A DNA stretch of 64,000 nt, from the NCBI GenBank assembly GCA_964654665.1, contig CAZZKV010000004.1, positions 1 through 64,000 of the forward strand, written 5' to 3'. The stretch is from CALCKU01 sp964654665. Its GTDB lineage: Bacteria; Pseudomonadota; Alphaproteobacteria; Caulobacterales; Maricaulaceae. A model generated the notes under the pieces. That model worked only from the letters and a program-made list of their open reading frames with translations. It did not search any database and was not told the origin of the DNA. Below, piece after piece: positions 62,200 through 64,000 of this stretch (positions are counted from its first letter, which is position 1; each line of letters opens with the position of its first letter). Made by a program: the position numbers and the translations under genes.

Positions 62200-62730
62200 T
62201 TATAAAAATTCACGTACTAAAGATTGTGATAACACAAAAAAATCGTCACCTGTATTAACACGAATGAATGGCATTTTCACCGCATGAAAAATACCGTCTT
62301 TTAATGCATCAGCATTACTAATGGACTGGCTATTCATTTTATGTGAAGCCCCATCCAGTTCAACAACAAGTCTTGGTCTTCCATTACTGTCAATCACCAG
62401 AAAATCCACATGGCGCGATTTTATACGTCCGCGCAAAGACCATTTTCTCTTTTCATTTTTGACCGTGGGTTTGACGCAAACAATATCTTCCAACCGAACT
62501 TTACTCATAAGGTAATACCCAGACGGCAATCGCGAACGTAAAATATTATAAAAAACCTGCTCAGATCTATTTACAAATAAGCTATCAACTTTTTCATAAG
62601 CTTTAAATATATCTGCCGAAGGTTTGGAGGTATATGGCCGTATGAATAATTGCCTCCTCCAAAATATAAAACTAATAATAAGAATAAAAGAAAGTATAGA
62701 CGCTTCGACCATAAACTTTAGTGAACACAC
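62200..62730 (-). CDS. DUF2726 protein with PD-(D/E)xK-like signature, membrane-anchored
   Basis: A 176-residue protein with an N-terminal membrane segment (about 9-24) and a DUF2726 domain (about 55-170): EQVFYNILRSRLPSGYYLMSKVRL, HVDFLVIDSNGRPRLVVELDGASH and ALKDGIF. Asp109, Glu124-x-Asp126, His130 and Lys144 are arranged like a VSR/PD-(D/E)xK nuclease-like core. The family has no proven function. It sits 18 nt after terminase, where phages often place HNH or other nucleases. The stretch is more AT-rich than its neighbours, so it may be a later arrival. The start may be GTG 62730 or ATG 62712. Confidence 0.75.
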   Translation of the reverse strand: MCSLKFMVEASILSFILIISFIFWRRQLFIRPYTSKPSADIFKAYEKVDSLFVNRSEQVFYNILRSRLPSGYYLMSKVRLEDIVCVKPTVKNEKRKWSLRGRIKSRHVDFLVIDSNGRPRLVVELDGASHKMNSQSISNADALKDGIFHAVKMPFIRVNTGDDFFVLSQSLVREFL

Positions 62731-62748
62731 TCGACTTATTCTTCAAGA

Positions 62749-64000
62749 TTAAATTTTCCGGACATGCGGTACAGCTCTTGTTTGTAATAACAGATCAGTT
62801 ACAGCCCAAACCAATGCATCGGCTCTATCGGGACTATGTTTCATGTGTACTGTCCCCATCAAACATAATTCATCTTCTAAAGCCGAAAATCGTCCACAAT
62901 GATGCACCCGGCCTTGTTCATAAAGTGCCGCAACAGGTTCCGCTCTAGCCACTTTGCCTCGAGACGCATAAACGGTCCGTATTACAATATCAGGGTGGGA
63001 TAGTTGCAGCACTGTGCGAACTAAATCTCCTCCCTGATTGATTTCCGCTAACATATAATCCACATCCCACGCGGCCCATAACCCTGACGCTTTTAAAGCC
63101 CATGCTTCGGGCGAGCACCCCTGCACCGTACCATCATGCAATATATAAACTTTAGCATCGCGCCCTTGACCTTTACGCCCCGCAACGATTAATCCGCAAC
63201 TATCGGCGCGCACTCCCGTTGTCATAGGTGGATCAATGGCTAAAATAATTTTATCAAAATGATCCGGTCGATCCTTACGCGACTTATCAATAAGTGATCG
63301 ACTCCAAAGTGCGTTCGGAAAATCTTCCAAAACCTCGCCATCAAGTTCTTGTCGTCCCAATCGGGTTCCGCCATAAGCCGTTTCGACAGCCTTCAAAAAC
63401 ACAGAAGATAAATTTTCACTATTATCGGCTGTACGCGCTCGACTGATTTGCACAGCCGAATTTTGTATAAGGTTTTTCAAGGCACCAACGGGCCTTGGTG
63501 TTGTTGTTATGACAAGTTGCGGCTTTTCTCCAAGACGTAATGCTAGCCGTAAATTTGATAGTGTTTCATCAATATTATCCCATGCGCAAAATTCATCGGC
63601 CCAAGCAGCGTCAAATTGTGGCCCTCGTAAACCATCAGGCTCTGCACTCGTAAAAATATGCCCAACCGCTCCGTTGGACCATTCCAAACGACGTCTAGAC
63701 GCGATGTAATGGGGTCTTTCGCTTGGGTATCCAATATTAAGAAGACCACTTTCGCCTTCAAGCATAACCTCACGAGCATCTGTATAAGTAGGCGCAACCA
63801 AGGCTATATGGCGGCGACCAGAATCACAGACTTGCGCCCGTATCCATTCAGCCCCGCTTCGCGTCTTTCCCGACCCACGTCCACCCAATAACAACCAAAT
63901 CAACCAATCGTTTTCAGGTGGCAATTGATCAGGTCGAGCGAAAACCTCTCTCCAATTGTTTTTAAATTGGTAAATATCCAACCTATCTAAATATTGTATC
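62749..64000 (-). CDS. GTA gp2, terminase large subunit (5' end beyond the window)
   Basis: Large terminase ATPase/nuclease that packages host DNA. Walker A is GGRGSGKTRSG, the Walker B region is FDAAWADEFCAW, and the nuclease half includes IILAIDPPMT, DADSCGLIVAGR-like text (RADSCGLIVAGR) and DRADALVWAVTDLLL at the C-terminus. A TTG at 63981 can be read as a start, but the frame is open from there to the window edge (QYLDRLDIYQF) and resembles terminase sequence ahead of ARPDQLPPE, so the true start is likely outside. It heads the visible part of the cluster. Confidence 0.93.
   Translation of the reverse strand, partial: IQYLDRLDIYQFKNNWREVFARPDQLPPENDWLIWLLLGGRGSGKTRSGAEWIRAQVCDSGRRHIALVAPTYTDAREVMLEGESGLLNIGYPSERPHYIASRRRLEWSNGAVGHIFTSAEPDGLRGPQFDAAWADEFCAWDNIDETLSNLRLALRLGEKPQLVITTTPRPVGALKNLIQNSAVQISRARTADNSENLSSVFLKAVETAYGGTRLGRQELDGEVLEDFPNALWSRSLIDKSRKDRPDHFDKIILAIDPPMTTGVRADSCGLIVAGRKGQGRDAKVYILHDGTVQGCSPEAWALKASGLWAAWDVDYMLAEINQGGDLVRTVLQLSHPDIVIRTVYASRGKVARAEPVAALYEQGRVHHCGRFSALEDELCLMGTVHMKHSPDRADALVWAVTDLLLQTRAVPHVRKI

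Larger units (their letters stand above)
50198..64000 (-). mobile_element. RcGTA-type gene transfer agent structural cluster
   Basis: Sixteen colinear genes on the - strand match the Rhodobacter capsulatus GTA order: terminase (gp2, running off the window), portal gp3, small gp3.5, prohead protease gp4, capsid gp5, connectors gp6-gp8, tail tube gp9, gp10 with a tail chaperone, gp11, gp12, gp13, NlpC/P60 gp14 and tip protein gp15. No integrase, lysogeny repressor or replication gene is present, arguing against an ordinary prophage. All frames are open. Two accessory genes (DUF2726, TPR-like) lie between gp2 and gp3. Lysis genes and the GTA regulator are not in the window. Confidence 0.9.

Noticed and set aside
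50198..64000. Ordinary prophage
   Set aside because: No integrase, repressor, replication gene or attachment-site repeat is visible, and gene order matches GTAs specifically.

Overview
The window looks like a chromosomal segment of a marine-type alphaproteobacterium with moderate, AT-leaning base composition. The evidence is an Rhodobacter-capsulatus-type gene transfer agent (GTA) cluster, an F1-ATPase operon separated from Fo with a Lys/Ala-rich AtpD N-terminus, RpoH, a PleC-type histidine kinase, and a Gram-negative class GN sortase with its VIT/VWA target. The order obgE-proB-proA-nadD-rsfS-rlmH-envC-ctpA-yibQ-like-rppH followed by the atp operon is familiar from alphaproteobacteria. A Maricaulales/Hyphomonadales-like host is my guess from gene content; no 16S gene is present to test it.

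Layout. 1-345: non-coding, with short direct repeats and two hairpins, ahead of rplU. 346-1046: rplU-rpmA, ending in alternative hairpins and a strong terminator. 1097-13012: a dense + strand run of housekeeping genes: two GNAT acetyltransferases, obgE, proB/proA (proline), nadD (NAD), rsfS and rlmH (ribosome), an EnvC-like LytM factor, two tandem S41 carboxy-terminal proteases, a divergent polysaccharide deacetylase and rppH. An MFS transporter follows. 14462-20477 (- strand): atpHAGDC followed by a decayed and an intact MOSC gene. 20691-23935 (-): a cupin-like oxygenase and priA. 23988-31140 (+): transaldolase-like aldolase, rpoH, a DUF3179 protein, the sortase target/sortase pair and tesB. 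31172-35547 (-): RND efflux permease and adaptor, with a perfect 28-bp palindrome upstream. 35893-42193 (+): pepN, an EAL protein and a large PleC-like kinase. 42190-49175 (-): an envelope-signalling block reading PepSY protein, response regulator, kinase, DUF938 methyltransferase, DegP-like protease, second response regulator, second kinase. 49228-50133: a CbpA-type DnaJ protein.

50198-64000 (-) is a nearly complete GTA structural cluster, read from terminase (running off the right edge) through portal, protease, capsid, head-tail connectors, tail proteins, NlpC/P60 peptidase and the large gp15 tip protein. Its frames are intact and tightly overlapped, consistent with selection for function. 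Two extra genes sit between terminase and portal: a membrane-anchored DUF2726 protein with a PD-(D/E)xK-like signature and a small TPR-like protein. They are the least explained part of the window and the best candidate for something new.

Functional themes: translation and ribosome maintenance; cell-wall separation and envelope quality control (EnvC, CtpA x2, DegP, two two-component systems, PepSY, RND pump, sortase); and domesticated phage particles for DNA transfer.
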